A DNA stretch of 64,000 nucleotides from Modicisalibacter radicis (GCF_900961225.1 NZ_CAAHFN010000056.1:1-64000); one strand, 5' to 3'; shown: positions 43,727 to 55,770, numbered from the stretch's first letter. A program made the numbers and translations. The notes: generated by a model from the sequence alone, not told the origin.

Positions 43727-45175
43727 CTAGCGGCGCCAGAAGGCCGGCGTGAACAGCACCAGCACGGTGAAGATCTCCAGCCGCCCGAGCACCATCGCCG
43801 CGACCAGGATCCACTTGGCCAGCGCGGGGATATCGCCGTAGTCGTTGGCGACCTCGCCGAGCCCCGGCCCCAGGTTGTTGAGTGCCGCGCCCACCGCCGA
43901 CCAGGCGGTGACCTGATCGAGCCCGGTGGCGAGCAGGCCGACCAGCATCAGCAGGAACAGCATCACATAGACCGAAAAGAAGCCCCATACCGCCTGGGCC
44001 ACATTGTCGGTGATCCGCGCCTTGCCGACCTTGATCGAGATCACCGCGTTGGGATGGATCAGTCGCAGCACCTCGCGCATGCCCTGCTTGAGAATCAGCA
44101 GGATGCGCACCACCTTGATGCCACCGCCGGCGGAGCCCGAACAGGCGCCGACGAAGGCGGCGACGAACAGCAGAAACGGCAGTGCACCGGGCCAGGCCGA
44201 GAAGTCGGCGACGCCGAAACCCGCGGTAGTGGCGACCGATACCGATTCGAAAAGCCCGTGACGCAGCGCGGTGAGGTCGTCGTTGGTGTTGCTGATCAAC
44301 AGGGTGGCGATGCTGATCAGGCTGAGCAGCAGCAGAAAGAGGATAAAGAAACGGAACTCGGGATCGGCCAGATAATGTCTGATGCGCTTCTCGCGCCACA
44401 CGGCGAAATGCAGGCCGAAGCTGATCGACGAGACGATCATGAAGAACACGCAGATCAGTTCAATGGTCGCGCTGTCGAAGTAGCCGATACTGGCGTCGTA
44501 GGTCGAGAAGCCGCCGATGGCCACGGTCGAGAAGCTGTGGCCGAGGGCGTCGAACCAGTTCATGCCGGCCACCCAGTAGGCCAGGAAACAGGCCAGTGTC
44601 AGCGCCGCATAGATATACCACAGGGCCTTGGCGGTCTCGGTGATGCGCGGGGTGAGCTTGGAATCCTTGAGCGGGCCGGGGATCTCGGTGCGGTAGAGCT
44701 GCATGCCGCCGATGCCCAGCGTCGGCAGGATCGCCACCGCCAGCACCACGATGCCCATGCCGCCGAGCCATTGCAGCTGCTGGCGGTAGTAGCGGATCGA
44801 GTCGGGCAGCAGGTCGATGCCGGTGATCACCGTGGCGCCGGTGGTGGTCAGCCCCGAGAACGATTCGAAGACGGCGTCGGTCCACGACAGCGCCGGGTCG
44901 CTGGCGAGCATCAGCGGCAGCGAGCCGAACAGCCCCAGCACGCTCCAGAACATCACCGTGATCACGAAGCCGTCGCGGGTGCGCAGCTCCTTGCGCGCGC
45001 GGCGGTTGGGCACGTAGAGCAGCGCGCCGGTGACCGCGGTGATGGCCAGGGCGATGGCGAAGGCCTCCCATACGCCGTCGGCGAACAGCCACGAGATCAG
45101 TATCGGCGGCAGCAGGGTCAGGCTGAACAGCATCAGCAGCAGCCCCAGGATGCGCAGGGTGACGCGGGGACTCAA
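43727..45175 (-). CDS. trkH: Trk potassium uptake system, TrkH transmembrane subunit
   Basis: A 482-residue potassium channel-like protein with about ten helices. The four selectivity-filter repeats are recognisable around FSGLTTTGATV, STVAIGGFSTY, VATTAGFGV and NNLGPGLGE. TrkH takes up potassium, the first response to osmotic stress in halophiles. The gene lies 64 bases downstream of trkA on the same strand, forming a complete trkAH unit, as described in Halomonas elongata. Confidence 0.97.
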   Translation of the reverse strand: MSPRVTLRILGLLLMLFSLTLLPPILISWLFADGVWEAFAIALAITAVTGALLYVPNRRARKELRTRDGFVITVMFWSVLGLFGSLPLMLASDPALSWTDAVFESFSGLTTTGATVITGIDLLPDSIRYYRQQLQWLGGMGIVVLAVAILPTLGIGGMQLYRTEIPGPLKDSKLTPRITETAKALWYIYAALTLACFLAYWVAGMNWFDALGHSFSTVAIGGFSTYDASIGYFDSATIELICVFFMIVSSISFGLHFAVWREKRIRHYLADPEFRFFILFLLLLSLISIATLLISNTNDDLTALRHGLFESVSVATTAGFGVADFSAWPGALPFLLFVAAFVGACSGSAGGGIKVVRILLILKQGMREVLRLIHPNAVISIKVGKARITDNVAQAVWGFFSVYVMLFLLMLVGLLATGLDQVTAWSAVGAALNNLGPGLGEVANDYGDIPALAKWILVAAMVLGRLEIFTVLVLFTPAFWRR

Positions 45176-45239
45176 GAGCGCACGCTCCTTGTCGAATGAG
45201 GCATCGTCACTGGCCAGTACCCGTGGTTCGAAGAGGCGG

Positions 45240-46613
45240 TCAGAAGAAGGTCAGGCCGACCTGGAACAGCCGTTCCACGTCGCGGATGCGCCGCTTGTCG
45301 ACCACGAACAGGATGACATGATCGCCGGATTCGACGACCACGTCGTCGTGGGCGATCAGCACTTCCTTGCCGCGCACCACCGCGCCGATGGTGGTGCCGG
45401 CGGGCAGGTCGATCTCGTCGATCGCCCGGCCGACCACCTTGGACGAGCGCGAGTCGCCGTGGGCGATCGCCTCGATCGCCTCGGCGGCGCCGCGGCGCAG
45501 CGAATGGACATTGACGATGTCGCCGCGCCGCACGTGGGTCAGCAGGCCGCCGATGGTCGCCTGCTGGGGCGAGATGGCGATGTCGATCTCGCCGCCCTGG
45601 ACCAGGTCGACGTAGGCGGCGTTGTTGATCAGCGTCAGCACCTTCTTGGCGCCCAGGCGCTTGGCCAGCATCGACGACATGATGTTGACCTCGTCGTCGT
45701 TGGTCAGCGCGCAGAAGATGTCGCAGTCCTCGATGTTCTCCTCGATCAGCAGCCGCTTGCTGGTCGCGCTGCCATGCAGCACCACGGTGCGGTCGAGGCG
45801 CTCGGAGAGCATCGTGCAGCGCTCCAGGTCGTGCTCGATGATCTTGACCTGATGGCTGTGCTCGAGGTGCTCGGCGAGGCGCTGGCCGATGTTGCCGCCG
45901 CCGGCGATCAGCACCCGGCGGAAGTCTCGCTCGACCTTGCGCAGCTCGCTCATCACCGCGCGGATGTCCTTGCGCGCGGCGATGAAGAATACCTCGTCGT
46001 CGGCCTCGATGACCGTGTCGCCGCGCGGGATGATTGCCCGGTTGCGGCGATAGATCGCCGCCACGCGGGTATCGACGTTGGGCATGTGGCGGCGCAAGAA
46101 GCCCAGCTCCTGGCCGACCAGCGGGCCGCCGTAGTAGGCCTTGACCGCCACCAGCTGGACCTGGCCGCCGGCGAATTCGAGCACCTGCAGCGCGCCCGGA
46201 TAGACGATCAGCCGACGGATGTGGTCGGTGACCACCTGCTCGGGGCTGATCAGCACGTCGACCGGCACCGCGTCGTTGGCGAACAGCCCCTTTCGGGTCA
46301 GGTAGGCGGCGGCGCGCACCCGGGCGATCTTGGTCGGGGTGCGGAACAGCGTATGCGCCACCTGACAGGCGACCATGTTGACTTCGTCGGAGTTGGTCAC
46401 CGCGATCAGCATGTCGGCGTCTTCGCCGCCGGCCTGGCGCAGCACCATCGGATAGGAGGCGGGCCCGGTCACGGTGCGGATGTCCAGGCGGTTGTGCAAT
46501 TCGCGCAGCCGCTCGGCGCTGGTATCGACCACCGTGATGTCGTTTTCCTCGTGAGCGAGGTGTTCGGCCAGCGTGCCACCCACCTGGCCGGCGCCCAGAA
46601 TGATAATTTTCAT
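45240..46613 (-). CDS. trkA: Trk potassium uptake system, TrkA peripheral subunit
   Basis: A 457-residue cytosolic gating ring protein with two RCK units, each made of a Rossmann domain and a TrkA-C domain. The glycine-rich nucleotide sites are [17 protein letters not shown] at the start and [17 protein letters not shown] near residue 235. It binds NAD(H) and ATP and controls TrkH opening. Length equals that of E. coli TrkA (458). It precedes trkH and probably starts the operon. Confidence 0.97.
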   Translation of the reverse strand: MKIIILGAGQVGGTLAEHLAHEENDITVVDTSAERLRELHNRLDIRTVTGPASYPMVLRQAGGEDADMLIAVTNSDEVNMVACQVAHTLFRTPTKIARVRAAAYLTRKGLFANDAVPVDVLISPEQVVTDHIRRLIVYPGALQVLEFAGGQVQLVAVKAYYGGPLVGQELGFLRRHMPNVDTRVAAIYRRNRAIIPRGDTVIEADDEVFFIAARKDIRAVMSELRKVERDFRRVLIAGGGNIGQRLAEHLEHSHQVKIIEHDLERCTMLSERLDRTVVLHGSATSKRLLIEENIEDCDIFCALTNDDEVNIMSSMLAKRLGAKKVLTLINNAAYVDLVQGGEIDIAISPQQATIGGLLTHVRRGDIVNVHSLRRGAAEAIEAIAHGDSRSSKVVGRAIDEIDLPAGTTIGAVVRGKEVLIAHDDVVVESGDHVILFVVDKRRIRDVERLFQVGLTFF

Positions 46614-46718
46614 CGTTGTCGGGTCCGCGTGCGCAAGGTCCGGGATTGGAGAAGAGCGCTCAACCGGATTCGCTCTAAAACGCGAGCAAGCATAAACCAG
46701 TCGGGCGGGGCGGGGACA

Positions 46719-46738
46719 GGGCCCGGTGGACCGGACCC
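46719..46738. terminator. Hairpin between trkA and dodecin genes
   Basis: GGGCCCGGT and ACCGGACCC pair over 9 bp with one mismatch around GG, 30 bases beyond the dodecin stop on the minus strand. There is no T-tract in either direction. Confidence 0.35.
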
Positions 46739-46767
46739 GTTATTTCCACGCGAGCCTCACGGGCGCG

Positions 46768-46983
46768 TCACTCGGGCTCTGCAAGCGTGAAGCCGACCTT
46801 GACGGTGACCTGCCAGTGCATGATGCGGCCATGCTCGATGTGGCCACGGGTGTCGGTGACCTCGAACCAGCGCATGTCGTGAAGGCTCTCGTTGGCCCGG
46901 GCGATGGCCTGCTCCACGGCGTCCTCGATTCCCTTGGGCGAGGAGCCGGTGAGCTCGATGTGCTTGTAGACGTGGGTGGACAT
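46768..46983 (-). CDS. Dodecin (flavin-storage protein)
   Basis: A 71-residue protein starting at ATG 46983 behind AGGAG. The pattern [24 protein letters not shown], then [28 protein letters not shown], is typical of dodecin, a dodecameric shell that stacks flavins between tryptophans and buffers free FMN or FAD. The flavin-contacting Trp is in LHDMRWFEV. An in-frame TTG two codons upstream is less likely as a start. Confidence 0.93.
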   Translation of the reverse strand: MSTHVYKHIELTGSSPKGIEDAVEQAIARANESLHDMRWFEVTDTRGHIEHGRIMHWQVTVKVGFTLAEPE

Positions 46984-47058
46984 GGGCAACTCCTATGCCG
47001 GAATGTGAGCGAGTCCGCCTGCGTCGAGACGCGTGCGGACTCATCGCCAGTATAGAGG

Positions 47059-48387
47059 CTAGCCACGGGGGCCTGTCGACTCCTTGGCCAGCCGGGCGTA
47101 GAAGAAGCCGTCATGGCCGCCGGCCTGGGGCAACAGCTGGCGTCCGGCGCCGGCCGCGCGCCCCCAGTCGGTGTCGATCGGCGTCGCCCGGGCGTCCGCG
47201 GTGCGCGCCAGGAAGGCGTCGATCTGCGCGCTGTTCTCCTCGGGCAGCACCGAGCAGGTGGCGTAGAGCAGCGTGCCGCCCGGCGCGAGCGTCTTCCACA
47301 GGGCGTCGAGAAGGCGCGCCTGCTGGCCGGCGAGCGTGCGGATATCGCTGGGCCTGCGCAGGCGCTTGATGTCGGGGTGGCGGCGGATCACGCCGCTGCC
47401 CGAGCAGGGCGCGTCGAGCAGGATGGCGTCGAACGGCACGCCATCCCACCACGCGAGGTCGGCGGCATCGGCGTGGGCCAGCGTCGCCGTCAGGCCCAGG
47501 CGGGCGAGGGTGGCCTCGACGCGCGACAGCCGCTGGGCGTCGCTGTCGAGCGCGGTGAGTGCGATGTCGAAGGCCTCGAGCAGGTGGGCGCTCTTGCCGC
47601 CCGGCGCCGCGCAGGCGTCGAGCACCCGTGCGCCGGGGTGCGTATCGAGCTGCGGGGCAAGCAGCTCGGCGGTGAACTGGGCGGCCTCGTCCTGCACGCT
47701 GACATCGCCCTCAGCGAAGCCCGGCAATGCCTGGACATCGCAGGCCTCGTCGAGGGTCAGCGCCTGCCCGGCATGGGGGGCGGCATGGGCCGTGAATCCG
47801 GCCTCGGCGAGTCGCCCCCGGTAGGCCTCGCGGGCGGTGCGGCGACGGTTGACCCGCAGGGTCATCGGCCCCGGCTGATTGTTGGCCTCGGCGATCGCCC
47901 GCCAGTCGTCGGGCCAGGCCTGGCGCAGGGTCTTGAGGAGCCACGGCGGGTGCAGCAGCGCGACGCTCGGATCGCGATCGACCTTGGCCTGGAGCGCCTG
48001 GCTCTCGCGCTGGAAGCGCCGCAGGCAGCCGTTGAGCACGCGGGTCGCCCAGTCCTTGCCCAGCGACCGTGCGGCGCCGGTGGTTTCGCCGACCGCGGCG
48101 TGCGGCGGCACCCGCATGTAGAGCAGTTGATAGAGCCCCATCAGCAGCAGCGCCTGGACGTCCAGGTCGCGCCGCTTGAAGGGCTGGCGCAACAGCTCGC
48201 CGGACAGCGCCTCGAGGCGCGGTAGGGCGCGGCACACGCCGTAGCACAATGCCTTGGCGAAGCCGCGGTCGCGACTGGCGATACCCGCCGCGGCGAGGCC
48301 GCCGTCGAGATGGCCGAGCGAACCCTGGCCGTCGAGTACCGGTACCAGCAGGCGCGCGGCGGTGGCGCGAACATCGGGCTGGCTCAT
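47059..48387 (-). CDS. rsmB: 16S rRNA m5C967 methyltransferase
   Basis: A 442-residue SAM-dependent enzyme that methylates C967 of 16S rRNA. The N-terminal 140 residues resemble the NusB RNA-binding fold. The catalytic domain has VLDACAAPGGKSAHLLE (SAM site), LLDAPCSGSGVIRRHPDIK and YATCSVLPEEN with the two active-site cysteines of m5C methyltransferases. It overlaps fmt by four bases (ATGA). Confidence 0.96.
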   Translation of the reverse strand: MSQPDVRATAARLLVPVLDGQGSLGHLDGGLAAAGIASRDRGFAKALCYGVCRALPRLEALSGELLRQPFKRRDLDVQALLLMGLYQLLYMRVPPHAAVGETTGAARSLGKDWATRVLNGCLRRFQRESQALQAKVDRDPSVALLHPPWLLKTLRQAWPDDWRAIAEANNQPGPMTLRVNRRRTAREAYRGRLAEAGFTAHAAPHAGQALTLDEACDVQALPGFAEGDVSVQDEAAQFTAELLAPQLDTHPGARVLDACAAPGGKSAHLLEAFDIALTALDSDAQRLSRVEATLARLGLTATLAHADAADLAWWDGVPFDAILLDAPCSGSGVIRRHPDIKRLRRPSDIRTLAGQQARLLDALWKTLAPGGTLLYATCSVLPEENSAQIDAFLARTADARATPIDTDWGRAAGAGRQLLPQAGGHDGFFYARLAKESTGPRG

Positions 48388-49364
48388 GCGTTGGGTCCCT
48401 CCCGGGTCAGCCGCTTGCCGGGCGTGAACCGCTCGCCGCGGGCGTTGAGCAGGTCGCGCACGTCAAGCGGTTTGCCGCCCGGCAACTGGGCACGGGTCAC
48501 CCGCAACACCTCGCGGCCTTCGCCGCCGCAGGCGATGCGCAGTGCGTCGCCATCGGACTCGAGCAGGGTGCCGGGCGTGGCGGTGGCGCGTTGCTCGCCG
48601 GCCTCGGATTCGGCGAACCACAGCCGCAGCGGGGCATCGTCGAGCGTCGTCCAGGCCACCGGCCAGGGGTTGAAGGCGCGAATCCTGGCGGCCAGTTCCA
48701 CGGCCGGGCGGGCGAAGTCCAGCGCCGCCTCGGACTTGGACAGTTTGGCGGCGTAGGTCGCCCCGGTGCCGGGTTGCGGCGTGGCGGTCAGCCCCGGTCC
48801 GGCCAGCGCGTCGAGGGCGCTGACGATCGATTCGCCGCCCAGCGCCGCCAGTCGGTCGTGAAGTGCGCCGCCGGTGGTGGTGGCGTCGATCGCTGTCTCG
48901 CGGGTCATCAGCATGTCGCCGGTGTCGAGTCCGGCATCCATCTGCATGATGGTCACGCCAGTCAGCGCGTCGCCGGCCTCGATGGCGCGCTGGATCGGCG
49001 CCGCGCCGCGCCAGCGCGGCAGCAGCGAGGCGTGGACGTTGAGGCAGCCGAGCCGCGGGGCGTCGAGCACCGCCTGCGGCAACAGCAGGCCGTAGGCGAC
49101 CACCACCATCACATCCGCCTGGTAGGCGGCGAGTTCGCGCTGGGCCTCGGGGTCCTTGAGGCTTCGCGGCTGGTGGACCGGCAGCCGGTGCTGCTGGGCC
49201 AGTGCCTTGACCGGGCTGGGCGTGAGCTTGCGGCCGCGACCGGCGGGGCGGTCGGGCTGGGTGTACACGGCGAGCAATTGATGCTGACTGGCGAGCAACG
49301 CTTGCAGGCTGTGCGCGGCGAAGTCGGGGGTGCCGGCGAAGATCACGCGCAACGGTCGGGTCAT
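48384..49364 (-). CDS. fmt: Methionyl-tRNA formyltransferase
   Basis: A 326-residue enzyme that formylates initiator Met-tRNA with 10-formyltetrahydrofolate. The start at 49364 (MTRPLRVIFAGTPDFA) is the conserved one; a longer open frame begins at 49442. The active-site segments VVVAYGLLLPQAVLDAP and LNVHASLLPRWRGAAPIQ contain the catalytic Asn and His. It lies between def and rsmB, the standard gammaproteobacterial order. A hairpin with a T-run separates it from def. Confidence 0.96.
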   Translation of the reverse strand: MTRPLRVIFAGTPDFAAHSLQALLASQHQLLAVYTQPDRPAGRGRKLTPSPVKALAQQHRLPVHQPRSLKDPEAQRELAAYQADVMVVVAYGLLLPQAVLDAPRLGCLNVHASLLPRWRGAAPIQRAIEAGDALTGVTIMQMDAGLDTGDMLMTRETAIDATTTGGALHDRLAALGGESIVSALDALAGPGLTATPQPGTGATYAAKLSKSEAALDFARPAVELAARIRAFNPWPVAWTTLDDAPLRLWFAESEAGEQRATATPGTLLESDGDALRIACGGEGREVLRVTRAQLPGGKPLDVRDLLNARGERFTPGKRLTREGPNA

Positions 49365-49420
49365 CGAAAGAGCCTTGCTGACGGGGAACGCCGCCATGGT
49401 AGCGGATCGCCCCCGGAACG

Positions 49421-49455
49421 AAAAACGCCGGCGACCCCTCAAGGGCCCCCGGCGC
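49421..49455 (-). terminator. Terminator-like hairpin between def and fmt
   Basis: On the minus strand CGCCGG and CCGGCG bracket an inner stem-loop with GGGCCC-type pairing and are followed by TTTTT. It lies just after the def stop and 57 bases before the fmt start, so it may be an attenuator within the operon rather than its end. Confidence 0.6.
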
Positions 49456-49476
49456 TCGCGAAATACGGCGGCGGTG

Positions 49477-49983
49477 TCAGGCCATCTGCTTGTGGCGTTT
49501 CTGCATCTTCTTCATGATCCGGTCGCGTTTGAGCGGCGACAGGTAATCGACGAACAGCCGACCTTCCAGGTGGTCGCACTCGTGCTGGATGCAGTGCGCC
49601 AGCAGTCCGTCCGCCTCGAGTTCGTAGGGCTCGCCGTGGCGATCCAGCGCCTTGAGACGCACGCGCAGGGCGCGCGGGACCTCGGCATAGAACTCGGGGA
49701 TAGACAGGCAACCTTCCTGCATCGGCTCGCGCTCGTCGTCGAGCGGTGCGTACTCGGGATTGATCAGGACCAGCGGCCGGGAGTGGTCGTCGCTGACATC
49801 CATGACGATGACGCGACGATGCTGGTCGACCTGGGTCGCCGCCAGGCCGATGCCTTGTGCGTCGTACATGGTTTCGAGCATGTCGTCGACCAGGGTGCGC
49901 ACCTCGTCGTCGACTTCGGCGACCGGCGCAGCCTTGGTGCGCAGGCGCTCGTCGGGGAATTCGAGGATCTCTAGCTTGGCCAT
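49477..49983 (-). CDS. def: Peptide deformylase
   Basis: A 168-residue metallo-hydrolase that removes the formyl group from nascent proteins. All three motifs are intact: [18 protein letters not shown] with the metal Cys, and QHECDHLEG with the HExxH metal site. The start [15 protein letters not shown] is the conserved one. No Shine-Dalgarno sequence is visible in the 15 bases ahead (GGTATTTTCAACGCC). It is divergent from the LysM-protein gene. Confidence 0.96.
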   Translation of the reverse strand: MAKLEILEFPDERLRTKAAPVAEVDDEVRTLVDDMLETMYDAQGIGLAATQVDQHRRVIVMDVSDDHSRPLVLINPEYAPLDDEREPMQEGCLSIPEFYAEVPRALRVRLKALDRHGEPYELEADGLLAHCIQHECDHLEGRLFVDYLSPLKRDRIMKKMQKRHKQMA

Positions 49984-50197
49984 GGCGTTGAAAATACCGT
50001 TTCGGGTTAAGCAGGAATATGTACCGTATTGTAGGACGCGGTAGCATGGAACGGAACCATGTCCGGGATATCGCCATGATAGTTCAAGCCTATGTACGGC
50101 ATTGACGATAATGCCTGGACATGCCGGCCGCATGCCACCTCGGCCAGGGGCGGCGTGACGCAATACCGCTCGATACCAGAATAACGAGGCGCAGGGG

Positions 50198-51298
50198 ATG
50201 AGTGAACACACTGCCGGCGAATGCCGGCGCTGGCTGGCGGCCTGGGGCCTGGTCCTGGGTGCCGCGCTCGGCGGATTGCTGCCGTGCGGGGCTCTCGCGG
50301 CCGCGACGTTGCGCGACGATGCGCCGAACCGCTACACCGTGTCGTCCGGGGACACCCTGTGGGACATCGCCGGGCGCTTTCTCGACCACCCCTGGCAATG
50401 GTCCGAGGTGTGGGACGGCAATCCGCAGATCGACGACCCGCACTGGATCTATCCCGGCGACACGATCTACCTCTACCATGAAAACGGCCAGCCGCGGCTG
50501 GGCCTGGAGCCCGGTCGGGGCGATGTCGTGCGGCTGTCGCCGAAGGTCCGCGAGGTGCCGCGTCGCGAGGCGATACCGCCGCTGCCGCTGGAAAGCGTGC
50601 AGCGTTTCCTCGAGGCCAACCGTATCGTCGGTCCGGGCGAACTCGACGAGGCCGCCTACGTGATCGCCGGCGACGATAGACGCTTCATCAGCGGCGCCGG
50701 CGATCGCCTCTACGTACGCGGCGAACTGCCCCCCGGCGAGCGCTTCGGCATCTATCGCCGCGGCCAGCGTTACGTCGACCCCGACAGCGGCGAGTTCCTC
50801 GGTCTCGAACTTGAAACCCTCGGCGAAGCCCGGCTGTTGCGTCGCGACGGCGACGTTTCGCTGCTGCGGGTCACCGCATCGCGCCAGGAGATTCGCCAGG
50901 GCGACCGGCTGCTGGCCCAGGAATCGCTGCCGGTGACGCCGACCTTCCAGCCCCACGCCCCGGGGCGCCCGCTCGAAGGCCGGATCCTGTCGGTACCGGG
51001 CGGCGTGCAGTTCATCGGCCGGCTGGATGTGGTGGCGCTCGATCTCGGCCAGCGTGACGGCCTGAGCCGCGGCGCGGTGCTGGCCGTCGAGCAGCAGGGC
51101 GAGACGGTCACCGATCCGCAGACCGGCGAACCGGTGCAACTGCCCGGCGAGGACGCCGGCTGGCTGATGGTGTTCCGGCTCTACGATCGGGTCAGTTACG
51201 CGCTGGTGATGCACGCCACGCGCAGTCTGGCGATCGGCGATCGGGTCCATGCGCCGCGCGCCGACGACCTGCTTGCCGGGGCGGCGCGGCGGCCATGA
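50198..51298 (+). CDS. Secreted LysM-domain protein
   Basis: A 366-residue envelope protein with a signal peptide (about 1-35, ending ALAA). A LysM domain (about 44-95) follows, with [43 protein letters not shown] in outline, a peptidoglycan-binding fold. The rest is a beta-rich region of unknown function conserved in gammaproteobacterial homologues next to dprA. It overlaps dprA by four bases. A cell-wall role is expected from the LysM domain and the export signal. Confidence 0.88.
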   Translation: MSEHTAGECRRWLAAWGLVLGAALGGLLPCGALAAATLRDDAPNRYTVSSGDTLWDIAGRFLDHPWQWSEVWDGNPQIDDPHWIYPGDTIYLYHENGQPRLGLEPGRGDVVRLSPKVREVPRREAIPPLPLESVQRFLEANRIVGPGELDEAAYVIAGDDRRFISGAGDRLYVRGELPPGERFGIYRRGQRYVDPDSGEFLGLELETLGEARLLRRDGDVSLLRVTASRQEIRQGDRLLAQESLPVTPTFQPHAPGRPLEGRILSVPGGVQFIGRLDVVALDLGQRDGLSRGAVLAVEQQGETVTDPQTGEPVQLPGEDAGWLMVFRLYDRVSYALVMHATRSLAIGDRVHAPRADDLLAGAARRP

Positions 51299-52377
51299 CG
51301 GGCGCACTGGAAACCGCACTGGCACTGGCTCACCTGCCGGGACTGGGGCCGCGTCGGTTGGCCGAACTGCGAGGCCAGGCACCCGACTGGCCGCAGGGCT
51401 GGCTGGCGGTGCTGCCGGCGGCGCCGCGCGATGCCCTGCGGCTATGGCTCGACCACCCGTCGCGCAGCCCGCTGTCGGCGCGCATCGAAGGCGCCCTGGA
51501 GTGGCAGGCCGCGGCGTCCGACCGCCATCTGCTCTACCCCGGGCACGCCGCCTGGCCGGCCCTGCTCGACGAGCTTCCCGACCCGCCGCCGCTGCTGTGG
51601 GCGGTCGGCGATCTCGCCGCGTTCGCGGCCCCGGGGCTGGCGATCGTCGGTACCCGGCGGCCGACCCGCGAGGGTCTCGGCAACGCCGCGCGCTTCGCCG
51701 GCGAGCTGGCCACCGCCGGGCTGTGCGTGATCAGCGGCATGGCCCTGGGCATCGACGGCCGCGCCCATCAGGCCGCGCTCGATGCGCGGGGCCGCAGCAT
51801 CGGCGTGCTGGGCTGCGGCATCGACGTCAACTACCCGGCGCGCCACGCCGGACTCTATCGGCGCATGCGCGGCGAGGGCGGGCTGCTGCTCAGCGAGCAC
51901 GCCCCGGGCACCCGCGCCAATCCGGCGTTCTTTCCGCGCCGCAACCGGCTGATCACCGGCTTGTCGCTGGGCGTGCTGGTAATCGAGGCGGCCGAGAGGA
52001 GCGGCTCGCTGATCAGCGCGCGGCTGGCGGCCGAACAGAACCGCGACGTGTTCGCGCTGCCCGGTTCGCTCGACAACCCCCAGGCCCGGGGCTGCCTGTC
52101 GCTGCTCAAGCAGGGCGCGACGCTGGTCAGCGAGCTCGACGATATCCTCCTCGAACTCGGTCACTGGGCACCGGCCGGCGGCTCGCCCGCCGCCGAGCCA
52201 GCTCCGGCGGCGCCGGGTGGCGACGTGCTGCTCGACCTGCTCAGCAGCTCGCCGACGCCGCTCGATCTGCTGATCGAGCTCTCCGGCAAGGACTTCGGCT
52301 TCTGCCAGCAGCGCCTGCTCGAACTCGAGCTCGAGGGCCGGGTGACCCAGGCGCCGGGTGGCTGGGTGCGGTGCTGA
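51295..52377 (+). CDS. dprA: DNA processing protein DprA (Smf)
   Basis: A 360-residue single-stranded-DNA-binding protein that loads RecA on incoming DNA during natural transformation. An N-terminal helix-hairpin region (LAHLPGLGPRRLAELRG) precedes the Rossmann-like core with IVGTRRPTREG, VISGMALGIDGRAHQAAL and FFPRRNRLITGLSLG. A C-terminal winged-helix domain follows (about 300-360). The start overlaps the LysM gene stop. Confidence 0.95.
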   Translation: MTGALETALALAHLPGLGPRRLAELRGQAPDWPQGWLAVLPAAPRDALRLWLDHPSRSPLSARIEGALEWQAAASDRHLLYPGHAAWPALLDELPDPPPLLWAVGDLAAFAAPGLAIVGTRRPTREGLGNAARFAGELATAGLCVISGMALGIDGRAHQAALDARGRSIGVLGCGIDVNYPARHAGLYRRMRGEGGLLLSEHAPGTRANPAFFPRRNRLITGLSLGVLVIEAAERSGSLISARLAAEQNRDVFALPGSLDNPQARGCLSLLKQGATLVSELDDILLELGHWAPAGGSPAAEPAPAAPGGDVLLDLLSSSPTPLDLLIELSGKDFGFCQQRLLELELEGRVTQAPGGWVRC

Positions 52378-52472
52378 CCGACGGCAAGCGACCCGCTGCG
52401 TCGCGGCTGCCGGGCGAAGCCGCTGCATGCTAGACTAGGCCGCGTTCTCAGCGTGTGTCGGAGCCCTGCCGG

Positions 52473-53027
52473 ATGTACTCAGCCGCGACCCTGCAAACCG
52501 CCGTCGTTCACCTGCGTGAAGGCGGGCTGATCGCCTATCCCACCGAGGCGGTATGGGGGCTGGGCTGTGACCCCGACGACCCGGCCGCGCTCGCCCAACT
52601 GCTCGCGCTCAAGCAGCGCGATCCCGCCAAGGGGCTGATCCTGATCGCCGCGTCCATGGTCCAGCTCGAGCCCTGGCTGGAAGGGCTCGAGGCGCCGCTG
52701 CGCCAGCGGCTGGCCGACAGCTGGCCGGGGCCGCTGACCTGGCTGGTGCCCGATAACGGCCGTTCGCTGCCACTGTTGCGCGGCGATCATGACCGGGTCG
52801 CCGTGCGGGTCAGCGATCACCCCGGGGTGATCGCGCTGTGCAGCGCCTTCGGCGGGCCGCTGGTGTCGACCTCGGCCAACCGCGCCGGCGAGCCCCCGGC
52901 CCGCGACGTTGCCACCGTGCGCAGCTACTTCGGCGATGCGGTGGCGATCCTCGACGGCTCGCTGGGCGGGCATCCTCGCCCCAGCCGTATCCGCGACCTG
53001 CGCAGCGGCGAGTGGCTGCGCGAATGA
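52473..53027 (+). CDS. tsaC: Threonylcarbamoyl-AMP synthase (YrdC family)
   Basis: A 184-residue enzyme that makes threonylcarbamoyl-AMP from threonine, bicarbonate and ATP for the universal t6A37 tRNA modification. The ATG at 52473 is preceded by GGAG at nine bases; a GTG at 52455 would overlap that site. IAYPTEAVWGLGCDPDD, KGLILIA and STSANRAGEPPA are the YrdC/TsaC hallmarks. tcdA, which uses t6A as substrate, is elsewhere in this window. Confidence 0.95.
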   Translation: MYSAATLQTAVVHLREGGLIAYPTEAVWGLGCDPDDPAALAQLLALKQRDPAKGLILIAASMVQLEPWLEGLEAPLRQRLADSWPGPLTWLVPDNGRSLPLLRGDHDRVAVRVSDHPGVIALCSAFGGPLVSTSANRAGEPPARDVATVRSYFGDAVAILDGSLGGHPRPSRIRDLRSGEWLRE

Positions 53028-54802
<1,775 letters not shown>

Positions 54803-54824
54803 GGGGACGTGCGGGTCGAACCGC

Positions 54825-55619
54825 TCAGCCCGGGCGCTGGCAACTCGGCGTGCGGCCGTCGGCCCGGGCCTGCTGGTAGGCGGCGAGCGCTCGATCCATC
54901 TGCCCCTGCAGCCCGTCGATGCGCTGGCCGTGGCTGGGGTGAGTCGACATCCACACCGGCGGCTGGCCCTGACTGTTGGCCGACATGTTCTGCCATAGCT
55001 CGACGCTCGCCCGTGGGTCGAAGCCGGCCTGGGCCATCAGCTCGAGCCCCAGGCCATCGGCTTCGCTCTCCTGCTTGCGCGAGAAGGGCTTGATGATGCC
55101 GTACTCGGCGCCCATGCCGAGCAGCCCCATCAACTGCTGGCCACCCTGGCTTTCGATGCCGGCGGCCGATTGCAGCACCGACAGCCCGGTCTGGGTCGCC
55201 GCCTGGGTCGAGACCCGCTCGTTGGCGTGATGGGCGAGCACGTGAGCCACCTCGTGGCCGATCACGGTGGCCAGCTGGTCCTGGTTCTCGGCGACGTCGA
55301 GCAGCCCGGTGTTGACGCCGATATGCCCGCCGGGCAGGGCGAAGGCGTTGGCCGAGTCATCCTTGAAGACCTTCACCTCCCAGCTTTCACCAATGTCAGC
55401 GGCCCGGGTAATGGCCTGGGCGACGCACTGCACGTAGTCGGCCGTCTGACCGCCGACCGTGGGCAGTTGCTGCTGGTACTGGGCGAAGCTCTGCTCGCCC
55501 ATCTGATCGATCTCCTCGTCGGAGAACAGGGTCAGTTGCGAGCGCCCGGTCGGGGTCTGGCTGCAGGCGGCGAGGGTGAGTACCAGCGCCCCCACGGCGC
55601 CACGGGTCTTCCATTGCAT
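54825..55619 (-). CDS. M48-family lipoprotein metalloprotease
   Basis: A 264-residue envelope protease. The start at 55619 (MQWKTRGAVG) has AAGGAG upstream. The signal sequence ends in a lipobox (LTLAAC), so the protein is a lipoprotein. VIGHEVAHVLAHH contains the HExxH zinc site and SEADGLGLELMAQAGFDP contains the third ligand. It resembles LoiP/YggG-type enzymes that maintain outer-membrane proteins. The gene converges on aroE with 22 bases between stops. Confidence 0.92.
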   Translation of the reverse strand: MQWKTRGAVGALVLTLAACSQTPTGRSQLTLFSDEEIDQMGEQSFAQYQQQLPTVGGQTADYVQCVAQAITRAADIGESWEVKVFKDDSANAFALPGGHIGVNTGLLDVAENQDQLATVIGHEVAHVLAHHANERVSTQAATQTGLSVLQSAAGIESQGGQQLMGLLGMGAEYGIIKPFSRKQESEADGLGLELMAQAGFDPRASVELWQNMSANSQGQPPVWMSTHPSHGQRIDGLQGQMDRALAAYQQARADGRTPSCQRPG

Positions 55620-55748
55620 CGGCTTGTCGCTCCTTGCTGGATGCCGCGCGGTCGGCATCGCGATTGCGTGGGCCGCGGCGTGGTGGACCGCGACGCTGAT
55701 CGGCTCCAAGATACCCCGTTGCGCCGGTGGGTCAACCGGGATGCACCT

Positions 55749-55770
55749 ATCGGGGACGAGTTCCCTCCCG
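55749..55770. repeat. REP-like palindromic repeat, copy 3
   Basis: ATCGGGGACGAGTTCCC followed by TCCCG matches the two copies near 27.7 kb at 19 of 22 positions. A weaker relative (CGCGGGAGCAAGTCC) begins about 40 bases later. It sits in the 221-base gap between divergent genes. Confidence 0.55.

Noticed and set aside
46984..46989. Upstream TTG start for dodecin
   Set aside because: AGGAG is correctly spaced for the ATG at 46983 and too close to the TTG.
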